DNA of 64,000 nucleotides from Cyclobacteriaceae bacterium (GCA_026129485.1 JAHCHY010000004.1:124001-188000), one strand, 5' to 3'. Positions 44,321 to 54,092 are shown, counted from the first letter of the stretch. Numbers and translations: made by a program. The notes: generated by a model from the letters alone, not told the origin.

Positions 44321-45337
44321 ATGATTTTTTCACCTACGCGAAACCTGGCCATCGATCTTGGCAATAACAATACCCTGCTTAGCGACCAGCATACCATTTT
44401 GCTTAGCGAGCCTTCGGTAATGGTAATGAATGAGATTAACCATAAGGTGGAGGCTATTGGCGAAAAAGCCTATGAGATGTTTGAAAAGACACATGAAAAC
44501 CTGCGGCCGGTAAAGCCGCTTAGGGGGGGCGTAATTTCCGATGGCGAGTCGGCCAAGAAGATGATGAAGGAGATGGTGCATAAAATTGGCAAGCCATCTT
44601 TTTTTACCGGGGGATTCAATTACCTGATTTCAGGAGTGCCATTTGATACCACACCGGTTGAGAAACGTGCTTTGCGCGATACGCTGGAACAGTTTACGGC
44701 ACAGCACACGCACCTGGTGCACGAACCCCTGGCTGCCGCGCTGGGTATGGGACTAAACATTCAGGAGCCCGAAGGTAAGCTGGTGGTTGATATAGGTGGC
44801 GGCATTACCGAGGTAGTGGTTATATCCCTTTCGGGGATTGCTGCGTTTCAATCCATCCGGGTTGCAGGCGATGCCATGGACGAAGAAATCCAGGACTACT
44901 TCAGAAGGGTATATAACCTGGCTATTGGTTTGAAAACGGCAGAGGCAATAAAGAAAAAAATCGGATGTGTGTTTGAGCCGGTTGCATCAGCCGATGAAAC
45001 ACTGCTGGTAAAAGGTAAAGACCTGATTGAAGGCGTGCCGGTAAGCAAAGTGATCAGCCAGGTTGAATTGAGCCGTGTGCTGGAGCGACCCTTCAAACAG
45101 ATTGAAGAATGCATTCATCAATCGCTGGAAATATGCCCGCCCGAGCTGGCCGGTGATATTTATAAAAGCGGTATTCACGTATCCGGTGGCAATTCGGTGT
45201 TAAAAGGTTTACCCGAACGCTTTGCCAAAATCTTCAAGCTGCCGGTGCATGTGGATCCCAAGGCTTTGTATTCGGTTAGCAACGGTGTGCGCGCCATTCT
45301 GTCATCCCCTGCAAAGTATAAGGCTATCCTGATGTGA
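44321..45337 (+). CDS. MreB-like (rod shape-determining) actin homolog
   Basis: 338 residues from ATG 44321. Actin-fold motifs are visible: phosphate 1 NLAIDLGNNNTLL (about 8-20), EPLAAALGMGLNIQEPEGKLVVDIGGGITEVVVISL (about 140-175, phosphate 2), connect regions, and HVSGGNSVLKGLPERFAKIF adenosine motif near the end. Length and FKQIEECIHQSLEICPPELAGDIYKSGIHVSGG closely follow MreB. The normally invariant DLGTANT loop is DLGNNNT here and the protein lacks mreC/mreD next to it, so it looks like a second, divergent MreB paralog. It runs opposite to its neighbours. Confidence 0.88.
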   Translation: MIFSPTRNLAIDLGNNNTLLSDQHTILLSEPSVMVMNEINHKVEAIGEKAYEMFEKTHENLRPVKPLRGGVISDGESAKKMMKEMVHKIGKPSFFTGGFNYLISGVPFDTTPVEKRALRDTLEQFTAQHTHLVHEPLAAALGMGLNIQEPEGKLVVDIGGGITEVVVISLSGIAAFQSIRVAGDAMDEEIQDYFRRVYNLAIGLKTAEAIKKKIGCVFEPVASADETLLVKGKDLIEGVPVSKVISQVELSRVLERPFKQIEECIHQSLEICPPELAGDIYKSGIHVSGGNSVLKGLPERFAKIFKLPVHVDPKALYSVSNGVRAILSSPAKYKAILM

Positions 45338-45347
45338 GTTGCTGAAA

Positions 45348-45448
45348 GTGCAAACCACATAGGAACATAGCGCACATAGGTTATTCTTTGGTTATGTATG
45401 TGGTTAAAAGTAAAGAAGGATTATGGATAGCTTTCCTGTAGAAAGCTA
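45348..45448. repeat. Convergent-gene spacer with inverted repeats
   Basis: AACCACATA near 45353 pairs with TATGTGGTT near 45398 around copies of ACATAG, an element type often seen between Bacteroidota genes. Next to it TAGCTTTC (45428-45435) pairs exactly with GAAAGCTA (45441-45448), a hairpin that covers the malic enzyme stop codon. It may act as a two-way transcription end between the MreB-like gene and maeB, although T-runs are lacking. Confidence 0.5.
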
Positions 45449-47725
45449 CAACCGGTCGTTCTGATCGTGCAGTTGCGCATCCACCACGGCAATGGCCGCC
45501 ATGTTAATAATATCGCGGATGGAGCTGCCTAATTGCAGAATGTGTACAGGCTTTTTCATGCCCAGCAGAATAGGCCCGATGGCCTCGGCACCTCCAATTT
45601 CCATCAGCAGCTTGTAAGCGATGTTACCGGCAGCGAGGTTAGGAAAGATAAGCGTGTTGGCGCCTTCTTTTGCCAATGCGCTGAACGGAAAAGTCTGGCG
45701 CTGAATATCCGTATCGAATGCCACGTTGGCTTGTATATCACCATCTACAACCAGGTCCGGGAATTTTTGCTTGGCTATGCGCACCGCTTCGCGCGCTTTT
45801 TCCGGTATCGGGCCTTTGCTGGAACCGAAGTTGGAGTATGATAGCATGGCCACACGCGGCTCAATATCAAAGAACTTATCACCACGTGCAGCCAGCCCGA
45901 TAATCTCAACAAGATCATTTGCATTCGGGTCAACATTTACCGTACAGTCGGCAAAGAAGAACGTGCCTTTCTTATTCATCAGAATGTACATGCCGGCTAC
46001 GCGGTTCACGCCTTCGGCCATGCCAATAATCTGCAGCGAAGGCAAAATAGTTTTGGGGTAATCTTTCGTTAAGCCGGATACCAGGGCATCAGCTTCGCCA
46101 AACTCTACCATCATGGCTCCAAAGGCGTTGCGATCGCGCATGGCGCGTTCGGCATCTTTGTATGCAATGCCTTTTCGTTGCCGCTTCAGGTGATAAGCGC
46201 GTGCAAATTTTTCAGTACGCTCTTTCTCTTCGCGCGGGTCAATAATTTTACATTCACTAAGATCAAGACCATGTTCTTTTATTAAGCGTTCAATCTCTTC
46301 CCGGCTGCCCAGCAAAACGGGGTGTGCTATTTTCTCATCCTGCAAAACCTGTGCGGCCTTCAGAATTTTGGGATGATCGGCTTCCGCAAAAACAATGCAC
46401 TTGGGTTTTTGCTTGGCGCGTTCAATAATACGTGCAGTAAGCTTTTGGTCAATACCCACGCGCTTCAGCAAATCCTGGTGGTACTGGCCCCAATCGGTAA
46501 TGGGGTTGCGGGCAATGCCGGAATCCATAGCCGCTTTTGCCACTGCGGGCGATACGGTAGTGATCAGGCGCGGATCGAGGGGCTTGGGGATAAGATAATC
46601 GGGACCAAACTCGATGCGGTCAATGCCATAGGCTTGAAATACAATGTCAGGCACAGGCTCTTTAGCAAGAGTAGCCAGCGCGTGGACAGCAGCCAGCTTC
46701 ATGGCTTCATTAATTTCGGTTGCGCGTACATCCAGTGCGCCACGGAAAATGTAAGGGAAACCTAATACATTGTTTACCTGGTTAGGATGATCGGAACGCC
46801 CGGTGCCCATAATCACATCAGGCCGGGTTTTCATGGCCAGGTTGTAATCGATCTCCGGGTTTGGATTGGCGAGGGCAAACACGATCGGGTCTTTGGCCAT
46901 GTTCAGCACATCCTGTGGCGTAATGGCATCGGCAACGGAAAGTCCAACGAAAACATCGCAGCCTTTCATGGCTTCCTGGAGGGTGTTCACTTTCCGCGAA
47001 GTAACAAAGGCAGCTTTGGTGGCATCCAGGTTGGTGCGCGAGGTGTTGATTACACCTTTGCTATCGCACATGATCAGGTTTTCTTTTTTCAGGCCAAGCG
47101 CGAGATAAAGCCGGGAGCAGGAAACAGCAGCAGCACCGGCCCCATTTACAACTAATACAATGTTTTCAATTTTTTTACCCACAATTTCCAGCGCATTGAT
47201 CAACGCTGCGCTGGAAATAATAGCAGTACCGTGCTGATCATCGTGCATGATGGGAATGTTCATCTTTTCGCGCAGCTCGGCTTCAATCTTAAAGCATTCG
47301 GGCGCCTTAATGTCTTCGAGGTTTACTCCGCCAAAGGTGGGCTCAAGCGCTTTTACAATTTTTATAAACTCCCCGGGGTCTTCTTCGTCAATTTCAATAT
47401 CAAAGCTGTCTATGCCGGCATACTTTTTAAACAACACGGCTTTTCCTTCCATTACGGGTTTGGAAGCTTCGGGGCCAATGTTGCCCAGACCCAGCACAGC
47501 AGTGCCGTTTGAGATAACAGCTACCAGGTTTCCTTTAGAAGTGTATTTATAAACATCATCCTTATTGGCGGCAATTTCCTTGCAGGGTTCGGCTACGCCT
47601 GGCGAGTAGGCTAATGCCAGGTCAAGCTGTGTGCTGAGCATTTTGGTTGGCACTACTTCAACTTTACCGGGCTGCCCCTGTGTATGATAGTTCAGGGCGT
47701 CTTGTTTGCGGATTTTGATCGACAT
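45446..47725 (-). CDS. maeB: NADP-dependent malic enzyme (MaeB type, phosphotransacetylase-like C-terminus)
   Basis: 759 residues, the two-domain MaeB form. The malic domain (about 1-160) has ALAYSPGVAEPCKEIA and PIMHDDQHGTAIISSAALINALE; the NAD-binding domain (about 165-420) has VVNGAGAAAVSCSRLYLALGL. The C-terminal 330 residues (PKCIVFAEADHPKILKAAQ, KGPIPEKAREAVRIAKQKFPDLVVDGDIQANVAFD) are the phosphate acetyltransferase-like regulatory domain, known in MaeB to sense acetyl-CoA. Reaction: malate to pyruvate, CO2 and NADPH. Last gene of the long leftward series. Confidence 0.97.
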   Translation of the reverse strand: MSIKIRKQDALNYHTQGQPGKVEVVPTKMLSTQLDLALAYSPGVAEPCKEIAANKDDVYKYTSKGNLVAVISNGTAVLGLGNIGPEASKPVMEGKAVLFKKYAGIDSFDIEIDEEDPGEFIKIVKALEPTFGGVNLEDIKAPECFKIEAELREKMNIPIMHDDQHGTAIISSAALINALEIVGKKIENIVLVVNGAGAAAVSCSRLYLALGLKKENLIMCDSKGVINTSRTNLDATKAAFVTSRKVNTLQEAMKGCDVFVGLSVADAITPQDVLNMAKDPIVFALANPNPEIDYNLAMKTRPDVIMGTGRSDHPNQVNNVLGFPYIFRGALDVRATEINEAMKLAAVHALATLAKEPVPDIVFQAYGIDRIEFGPDYLIPKPLDPRLITTVSPAVAKAAMDSGIARNPITDWGQYHQDLLKRVGIDQKLTARIIERAKQKPKCIVFAEADHPKILKAAQVLQDEKIAHPVLLGSREEIERLIKEHGLDLSECKIIDPREEKERTEKFARAYHLKRQRKGIAYKDAERAMRDRNAFGAMMVEFGEADALVSGLTKDYPKTILPSLQIIGMAEGVNRVAGMYILMNKKGTFFFADCTVNVDPNANDLVEIIGLAARGDKFFDIEPRVAMLSYSNFGSSKGPIPEKAREAVRIAKQKFPDLVVDGDIQANVAFDTDIQRQTFPFSALAKEGANTLIFPNLAAGNIAYKLLMEIGGAEAIGPILLGMKKPVHILQLGSSIRDIINMAAIAVVDAQLHDQNDRL

Positions 47726-47813
47726 ACAATTGGGTTAAGGGCTTGAATAAGCAATTTACAATCTAACCAACAGGAATGAAGTACCTGCCGGCATAAATTA
47801 TTGTTACAGCCGC

Positions 47814-48896
47814 TCAGGGTTGTGCAGGTGTAATTTCGTTACTGGTTTTAAATGTATAAAGAATGGTCTCCAGCTCGCGTATAAGCTCGCGTTGGTCTTT
47901 GCCGGGAGAGAAGATGAACCCTTCTATATAATAGAGCACTCCCTGGGGTTCATCTACCAATGCAAATGATATAAATGGACCGCCCATAGTAAGGTTGTTG
48001 GTTTTCCATAACCCCTTCATTTCAACCGCAAACTTATTATTGAAGTTGATCTCGCGTGTAAGCACGGGCTTGTACGGCACAGTGGTTTCTGTTACAAGAT
48101 AAGTGTCGGGCCGGTCGGGATCTTCAAACAGGTATTTTTTGCAAACCGCATCGCGAAAAGCGATCAGGCTGTCTTTCCGGAACTGCGCCTGCGAAGTGTA
48201 CTTTTTCCGGGCAATAAAAATATCCTTGTCGTTATACGGGTTTATTTGCCTGACCCAGAAAAAATCAGGTTCCTGCTGCACAAGCTGGTACCCGAACGGA
48301 ATTTTAAGCTCACAATTAAACTCCTTCGTCAACATAGGAGCAATTCCTTTCGGCTGCGCGGCTTTGAATAAGGATGCTGTTAACCGTTCGCGTTCACGCA
48401 GGTTAAAATACTCCACCAGCCTTGAACGGTTTGCCCGGATATGTTTCAGCAGCTCGGCCTCAGTTTGTCCGAACAGAAACAATACTTCCTGATTTTTTGC
48501 AAATACATCGCGGGCATTCTGGCTAAACAAGCTTGGATCGGCTTTGATTTTTTCGAGCGACTCAGGTGTAAAGGTTGCCCGTATCTGTCTTGCACCGGTT
48601 GTCGCCTGATCTAATGTTACAGCAAAAATCAGGTTCCTGCGTTGCTTCAATACGAAGTTGAGCTTACGGGGGTCTATCCAGCGCATGTGGAAGATCGCTT
48701 CCTTCCGCGGCAGGCCTTCCATTTCGGCACTGAAGATGGAATCGAGGGTTTTTCCTAATGGACCTTTCCATTGCAAAGAATCCATGATCAAAAAAATATC
48801 GCCTGTAAGGCCCGAAGCTGGCGGCAGGTTTTTACTTCCTGGTTCGGTGCAGGCAACAATGGCAGCTATAAAAAATATAAAAATGAAATACTTCAT
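47814..48896 (-). CDS. DUF4837 family lipoprotein
   Basis: 360 residues from ATG 48896, which begins the lipoprotein signal MKYFIFIFFIAAIVAC (Cys16). Features of the DUF4837 family: GDIFLIMDSLQWKGPLGKTL, RNLIFAVTLDQATTGARQIRATFTPESLEKIKADPS, FFWVRQINPYNDKDIFIARKKYT and a C-terminal GLWKTNNLTMGGPFISFALVDEPQGVLYYIEGFIFSPGKDQRELIRELETILYTFK (about 294-350). Envelope-anchored, function unknown. Neighbour of the lytic transglycosylase, as in other Bacteroidota. Confidence 0.85.
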   Translation of the reverse strand: MKYFIFIFFIAAIVACTEPGSKNLPPASGLTGDIFLIMDSLQWKGPLGKTLDSIFSAEMEGLPRKEAIFHMRWIDPRKLNFVLKQRRNLIFAVTLDQATTGARQIRATFTPESLEKIKADPSLFSQNARDVFAKNQEVLFLFGQTEAELLKHIRANRSRLVEYFNLRERERLTASLFKAAQPKGIAPMLTKEFNCELKIPFGYQLVQQEPDFFWVRQINPYNDKDIFIARKKYTSQAQFRKDSLIAFRDAVCKKYLFEDPDRPDTYLVTETTVPYKPVLTREINFNNKFAVEMKGLWKTNNLTMGGPFISFALVDEPQGVLYYIEGFIFSPGKDQRELIRELETILYTFKTSNEITPAQP

Positions 48897-48959
48897 GTAC
48901 ACGTTACGTATTCTGTAGTAATCCCCTCCGCTTAAAATCGTCACAGTCAACAACACTCA

Positions 48960-50366
48960 TCAGCCCACAATAAGCTTTTGCCCGGGCTTCAGGTCATTGC
49001 TTTTCAGATTGTTCAGAGCTTTGATTTTTTCAACGGTAAGCCCGGGTACCTTGCGCGAAATATCCCAAAGGGTGTCTCCGGGCTGCACGGTATAGGTTTT
49101 GGTATCGGGTGAAAGTAAAACCGGCTCGGTATTTTTAGCTTGTGCCACACGCTGTGCAGGTGCATACACGTATAATTTCTGGCCTGCATAAATTTTGGTG
49201 GAAGACAGGTTGTTCCATTCTTTCAGGTCGTTTACACTTACTTTGAAGCGCAATGCAATACCGCCCAGCACATCGCCCGATGCAACGGTATAAACGGTAG
49301 GCGTTCCGTTTGCCGGTGTAGCGGCATACATCATTACAGCCGATTCTTTTTTGCCCACTCGCATAGCTGAGTCCAGGATAGCTACCCGGTTGGAGTCCAG
49401 ATTTGCTTTGGCAAATACCGGGATCTTTACGTGATATGTTTTTCCGTTACCGGGGATAATGTTATGACGAACAGCCGGATTTAATTTCTGTAAGTCTTCC
49501 AGGCAGGTGCCGGTAAGCTTGGCCAGCGTACCCAAATGCAAATGATGATTTACCGTAAGCGTGTCGTATGGCGGAAATTCTTCACGCACGGTTTCCAGCA
49601 GGTTATGCTCTTCGGCATAGCTCATGGCATAAATAATGGCAATAAACTGGGGCACATAAGCGCGTGTTTCGCGGGGCAGGTGCGGATAAACTTCCCAGAA
49701 AGATTTTTTGTAACCCGACCTTCTTACCGCTTTTCGAACTGTGCCTGGGCCTGAATTATAGGCAGCGAGGGCAAGTTCCCAATCACCAAAAATGGTGTAA
49801 AGCTGGGCGAGATACCGGCAGGCCGCTTCGGTAGATTTTTCAGGATCCATCCGGTCATCGATATACCAATCGGTCTGCAATCCGAAGTAGCGACCTGTGC
49901 CGGACATAAACTGCCAGAGTCCTACTGCGCGCGCGCGCGAAATGGCTCGCGGATTAAGGCCGGATTCGATGATAGACAGGTATTTTAATTCATCGGGAAG
50001 ATTGTGTTGTGCCAGGTATTTCTCGAACAACGGAAAGTACAGATCTTTTTTGCGCTGCATGGCCCGCGTGTAATCGCGGTTACGTACCGTGAAGTAATCA
50101 ATAAAGCCGTGCACGGTAGTATTGTAGCTGAGCGGAATCTGGTTCTGGATGCGCACTAAGCGGTTGCTTAATAATTCGGGCGTATCTTCTCCCGGAATAA
50201 ATTCAACCTCGGCCGGTAATGCGGGTATCAGCTCAATCGTATCAACTTCGCCAATAATAGTAAGGGTATCCATTGCCGGTAAAGACAACGTATCGGGCAA
50301 AGGTTCCTGTGCCCACGAAGCGAAAGCGGTCGAGCTAAAAAATAAAAAAGCAATTACTTTCATCAT
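48960..50366 (-). CDS. Lytic transglycosylase with two LysM domains (MltD-like)
   Basis: 468 residues. Signal peptide (MKVIAFLFFSSTAFASWAQ), then an SLT (transglycosylase) domain at about 115-250: LKYLSIIESGLNPRAISRARAVGLWQFMSGTGRYFGL with the catalytic Glu in IIESGLNP, and AALAAYNSGPGTVRKA (LALAAYNSGPG motif). Two LysM modules bind peptidoglycan near the C-terminus: YTVASGDVLGGIALRFKVSVNDLKEWN and YTVQPGDTLWDISRKVPGLTVEKIKALN. Cleaves glycan strands in the periplasm. It is in a run with EnvC, suggesting a cell-wall remodelling group. Confidence 0.94.
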   Translation of the reverse strand: MMKVIAFLFFSSTAFASWAQEPLPDTLSLPAMDTLTIIGEVDTIELIPALPAEVEFIPGEDTPELLSNRLVRIQNQIPLSYNTTVHGFIDYFTVRNRDYTRAMQRKKDLYFPLFEKYLAQHNLPDELKYLSIIESGLNPRAISRARAVGLWQFMSGTGRYFGLQTDWYIDDRMDPEKSTEAACRYLAQLYTIFGDWELALAAYNSGPGTVRKAVRRSGYKKSFWEVYPHLPRETRAYVPQFIAIIYAMSYAEEHNLLETVREEFPPYDTLTVNHHLHLGTLAKLTGTCLEDLQKLNPAVRHNIIPGNGKTYHVKIPVFAKANLDSNRVAILDSAMRVGKKESAVMMYAATPANGTPTVYTVASGDVLGGIALRFKVSVNDLKEWNNLSSTKIYAGQKLYVYAPAQRVAQAKNTEPVLLSPDTKTYTVQPGDTLWDISRKVPGLTVEKIKALNNLKSNDLKPGQKLIVG

Positions 50367-50391
50367 TACAATGGTTTTAAAACCGGTATAA

Positions 50392-51819
50392 TTACGCTAA
50401 GTTCCGAATTACCTTTGAGAACTGAAAGAGGCCGGCTTCATCAAAGTCGTTTGCCGTAACCTGTAGCCCGATGGGTAACCCCCGGCTATCAAAACCACAA
50501 GGCACTGAAATAGCCGGAACACCCGCTACATTAGCATGAACGGAAAATAAATCGGCCAAGTACATTTCTACCGGGTTATTGGTGTGTTCGCTTATTTTAA
50601 ATGCCGTAGTGGGTGTGGTGGGCGATATAATAAAGTCATACCGGGCTAATGCCTGTTTGGTTTGCTCGCGGATCAATCGCCTCACTTTTTGTGCTTTGGT
50701 ATAATAGGCATCGTAATAGCTTGCGCTGAGCACAAATGTGCCGAGTAAAATTCTGCGCTGCACTTCTTTACCAAAACCTTCGGCTCTTGTTTTTTTATAC
50801 ATCGATTGAAGATCGCGGGTATTCGCGCTGCGATAACCATAGCGCACACCATCGTATCGCGAAAGATTAGAGCTTGCCTCGGCTGTTGCTAATATATAAT
50901 AAGTGGGTAATATATATTCGCTCAATGCAAAGTCAATACCTTCCACCGTGTGCCCGCCTGCCTTTAGCTGATCGATTTTTATTTTTAATGCTTCCTTGAT
51001 TTCAGCTTGTACCGCATCTGCGTGCAGGGCATCTTCCAGGTAGGCGATCCTGAATTTTTTTGATGTGTCCTGCAAGGCGTCTTCAAAGTGAGGAACGGCT
51101 TTGCGCGAAACCGTGCTGTCAAACTCATCGGGCCCGGCAATTACTTCCAGCACCCGGGCCATGGTTTCCAATGTTTTTGAAAAAACTCCGATACAATCAA
51201 AAGACGATCCGTATGCAACCAGCCCGTGCCGCGAGATGCGGGAGTAGGTAGGCTTTAGCCCGTAAATACCACAGAAGGCAGCAGGCTGCCGAACGGAACC
51301 CCCGGTATCGGAACCCAGCGATACATCGCACATATCAGCCATAACCGCAACAGCCGAACCGCCCGATGAACCGCCCGGAACGCGGGTATTATCGATGTCG
51401 TTCAGAACTGGCCCGAAAGCCGAGCTCTCGTTTGAAGAGCCCATCGCAAACTCATCGCAGTTTTGTCTCCCGATAATGATAGCATCTTCGTTGAGCAGAC
51501 GCTCCACAGCCGTGGCGGTGTACTTTGAAATAAAACCGTCCAGAATTTTACTGCTGGCCTGAAGGGGATGATTTTCGTAGGCGAGCACATCTTTAATGCC
51601 TACTACAAGGCCGGCCAGCTTGCCAGCCGTGCCCTGCTTAATCTTTTCATCAACCAGGCGGGCGCGGTCAAGCGCTTCGTTGCTGAACACACTCAAAAAT
51701 GCATTGAGATGTTTTTTGGATTCAATGTTTTGCAGAAAGCAGGTAACCCGTTCCGTGCAGGACTGGGTACCGTTGTAGAGATAAGGATGTAAGTCTGCTA
51801 AGGTTGAAGGTGTGCTCAA
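50392..51819 (-). CDS. gatA: Asp/Glu-tRNA amidotransferase subunit A
   Basis: 475 residues, amidase-signature enzyme. The catalytic triad region is visible: VVGIKDVLAY (Lys about 77), GSSGGSAVAVMADMCDVSLGSDTGGSVRQPAAFCGIYGLKPTY (about 150-192) with the cis-Ser and nucleophile Ser. The YGSSFDCIGVFSKT and AYDFIISPTTPTTAFK follow the family. Releases ammonia from glutamine for transamidation of misacylated tRNA. Opens at TTG (51817-51819), 3 bp after tatA, with no upstream ATG in frame. Confidence 0.95.
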   Translation of the reverse strand: MSTPSTLADLHPYLYNGTQSCTERVTCFLQNIESKKHLNAFLSVFSNEALDRARLVDEKIKQGTAGKLAGLVVGIKDVLAYENHPLQASSKILDGFISKYTATAVERLLNEDAIIIGRQNCDEFAMGSSNESSAFGPVLNDIDNTRVPGGSSGGSAVAVMADMCDVSLGSDTGGSVRQPAAFCGIYGLKPTYSRISRHGLVAYGSSFDCIGVFSKTLETMARVLEVIAGPDEFDSTVSRKAVPHFEDALQDTSKKFRIAYLEDALHADAVQAEIKEALKIKIDQLKAGGHTVEGIDFALSEYILPTYYILATAEASSNLSRYDGVRYGYRSANTRDLQSMYKKTRAEGFGKEVQRRILLGTFVLSASYYDAYYTKAQKVRRLIREQTKQALARYDFIISPTTPTTAFKISEHTNNPVEMYLADLFSVHANVAGVPAISVPCGFDSRGLPIGLQVTANDFDEAGLFQFSKVIRNLA

Positions 51820-51822
51820 TGC

Positions 51823-52032
51823 TTACTTTTCGTCAATCTTCGGTATCTCTTTACCGGCATCGTCAACTTCTTTCTTCACGTCCTTAACGGCATCTTTGAA
51901 TTCGCGGAAACCTTTACCCAGGCCTTTTGCAAACTCAGGAATTTTTTTGGCACCAAAGAAAATCAGTACGAACAAACCGATTACAACCCACTCGCCCATA
52001 CCGGGCATCCCGATCAAAAGAATAGCGCTCAT
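51823..52032 (-). CDS. tatA: Sec-independent translocase TatA/TatE
   Basis: 69 residues. One membrane helix (WVVIGLFVLIF) followed by the FG motif FFGAKKIPEFAKGLGKGFREFK, the amphipathic helix and a charged tail KDVKKEVDDAGKEIPKIDEK. Forms the pore of the twin-arginine pathway. It is sandwiched between envC and gatA; no tatC is in this window. Confidence 0.95.
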   Translation of the reverse strand: MSAILLIGMPGMGEWVVIGLFVLIFFGAKKIPEFAKGLGKGFREFKDAVKDVKKEVDDAGKEIPKIDEK

Positions 52033-52141
52033 AATGAAATGTTAAGAGTGTAAAGATAGATAATTATGAATAAATGAATAGCCACAGGACTTTTTGTTGG
52101 GGCTGGTGAGGTACGAAAAACCCTGATTTTTGCCGTTTAAA

Positions 52142-53350
52142 CTAATTTCGTAGCCATTCCTGCGGATTGAGGGCATCGAAGTTTTTCCGGATCTGGAAAC
52201 GCAGCTCAGAAATGCCATCACCATTCACATGCACTTTGCCTAACTCCTGGCTGGTTGATACCGCCTGGCCTTGCTTAACCACAATATCTTTTACCCCGGT
52301 GTACACGGTAAAGAAGCTGCCGTGCTTAATGATAATGGTATTGCCAAACCCCATGGTTGCCGCTATTTTGCTTACCTCGCCATTAAAAACAGCTTTCACT
52401 ACTTCGTTTTGCTTGGTTTGAATGTTTACACCATCATTCTGAATTACGATCCCTTTTAACACCGGGTGATCTTGCCTGCCAAACCCCTGAGCTACAAAAC
52501 CGGAAACAGGCCAGGGAAATTTGCTTTTGTTATCCTCAAAAGAGGCTGAGAGTGCAATAGCCGCCTCAGATGCTTCGCGGCTTGTTTTGTTTCGTTCCCG
52601 TTCGCGTGCTTCCCGTGCTGCTTTTTCCATTTCTTCCTTAATGATTTTTGCGATCAGGTCATCCAGCTCGGCAACAGCCTTGCGCGTGGTTTCCAGGTCT
52701 TTTCGCAGTTGCTTTTCCTGCTTTTCGAGATTACGAACCAAAGTTCGTTGTTTTTGCTTCAGGTTGGTTAGCTGCTGGTTTTGTTTCAGCTCTTCGTTAA
52801 GCAGGGCGGTTTTTTCACTCCGCTTTACCTGTGTTACCCGCACCTGTTCTTTTAAAATATCCTGAACCTTTTCGATGGCTGCCGCCTGATCCTGCCTGGC
52901 TTTACCGTATTGCTCCATGTACTTCAGGCGCATCATCATCTGGTCGAATGATTGTGCTGAAAACAGGAAAGTAAGCTTATCTACTTTTCCGCTTGCCTTT
53001 TGTGCAGCGAACAGCATAGCTGCATATTCTTCCTTAAGCTTTTTAAGATCGCGCTCCAGCGCATCGATGATCTGGTTGTTCTCGCTGATGTCGTAATCCA
53101 GTAAAGATACCTCGCCCTGTATGGATTTGATTAATGATTCCTGCTGCAGAATGCGTTGATTGAGAGCATTAAGCTCACCAAGCGAGTTTTTCTTTTGCTC
53201 CCCGGTTTCTTCCAGGATCCGCTCCGTTTCTTTTATCTTCTCTAAGTTTTTTTGCTTTTCGCGCTGAAGCTGGGTTTTTGATTTTTGCGCGTGAACAGTG
53301 AAGCTCAGTATAAAAAATAAAGCAAACGCAAAAAGCTTACCTGCGGTCAT
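52142..53350 (-). CDS. envC: Murein hydrolase activator EnvC-like (LytM/M23 domain)
   Basis: 402 residues. Signal peptide (KLFAFALFFILSFTVHAQ), long coiled coil (about 25-250; QLQREKQKNLEKIKETERILEE and similar), then a degenerate LytM domain: FPWPVSGFVAQGFGRQDHPVLKGIVIQNDGVNIQT, GNTIIIKHGSFFTVYTGVKD, ELRFQIRKNFDALNPQEWL. Several zinc ligands of active M23 enzymes are replaced (GVNIQT where GIDI is usual; TVYTG for YxHL), fitting an activator rather than an enzyme. Overlaps the DUF4292 gene end by 14 bp. Confidence 0.9.
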   Translation of the reverse strand: MTAGKLFAFALFFILSFTVHAQKSKTQLQREKQKNLEKIKETERILEETGEQKKNSLGELNALNQRILQQESLIKSIQGEVSLLDYDISENNQIIDALERDLKKLKEEYAAMLFAAQKASGKVDKLTFLFSAQSFDQMMMRLKYMEQYGKARQDQAAAIEKVQDILKEQVRVTQVKRSEKTALLNEELKQNQQLTNLKQKQRTLVRNLEKQEKQLRKDLETTRKAVAELDDLIAKIIKEEMEKAAREARERERNKTSREASEAAIALSASFEDNKSKFPWPVSGFVAQGFGRQDHPVLKGIVIQNDGVNIQTKQNEVVKAVFNGEVSKIAATMGFGNTIIIKHGSFFTVYTGVKDIVVKQGQAVSTSQELGKVHVNGDGISELRFQIRKNFDALNPQEWLRN

Positions 53351-54092
53351 ATCGCTTGGGGATATTGAACGGGAACTTCAATTCCTTATCACCAATTTCA
53401 ATTTTACTATATTCGAAAGTAATGGTGTTATTGATCAGGCCGGCAGCCGTTTTATAAAACACGCTCACCACACCGTTATAGGCCAGATTTTTTTCGCCCA
53501 ATGGCTGGAAGTTGGCATACTCCAGCATAAGCTTATTGTTAGTATTTGATTCAACCAGCTCTACCTTTTCAATTTTTCGGATTATGGGGTTTATAAGGTT
53601 TTTTATAGAAACTGAATTTTCATGCTGCATCAGCAAATCAAAATCGCCTTCGCGGCTTATTTCATCGGAGGGTTCCTTGGCGCGAATCATATTGCCCAGC
53701 ATGGCTGCTTCCAATACGCTGTAGTTAATTTCGAAATTGAAGCGTGCCGATAATTCCTTGTAGTCGAATACAAAATATTCCTTATCCACATTACTCACCA
53801 CCGTAATGGAATCTTTGTTGATGAGCGCTTTGCCGCCCTGTACACCCACCACTGAGAATGTCATCCAGATCACGCTGTCCTTCCGGATACGGATGTTGGC
53901 TTTTACTTCGCGTTCCTTCTTATCATCCCGAAATACCATACGGGCCTTGCCCACCATATAGCCAAAGTCAATTTCTTCAACGTCCAGCATTTTGGGAGCT
54001 ACGGGCAACGAAAGTGCAGGTACTGCCTTGCGTTGACATGCCTGCAAAAACAAGAGCGTTGCCAGGCCGGAAAATATAAGGAAACTGCGCAT
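53337..54092 (-). CDS. DUF4292 lipoprotein (LolA/LolB-like)
   Basis: 251 residues from ATG 54092. Lipoprotein signal MRSFLIFSGLATLLFLQAC. DUF4292 features: DIEEIDFGYMVGKARM-like opening, KANIRIRKDSVIWMTFSVVGVQGGKALINKDSITVVSNVDKEYF (about 68-110) and a second beta-rich half ending FEYSKIEIGDKELKFPFNIPKRYDRR. The fold resembles lipoprotein carriers, but its role is not established. It overlaps envC and follows the TPR gene, part of a conserved cluster. Confidence 0.85.
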   Translation of the reverse strand: MRSFLIFSGLATLLFLQACQRKAVPALSLPVAPKMLDVEEIDFGYMVGKARMVFRDDKKEREVKANIRIRKDSVIWMTFSVVGVQGGKALINKDSITVVSNVDKEYFVFDYKELSARFNFEINYSVLEAAMLGNMIRAKEPSDEISREGDFDLLMQHENSVSIKNLINPIIRKIEKVELVESNTNNKLMLEYANFQPLGEKNLAYNGVVSVFYKTAAGLINNTITFEYSKIEIGDKELKFPFNIPKRYDRR

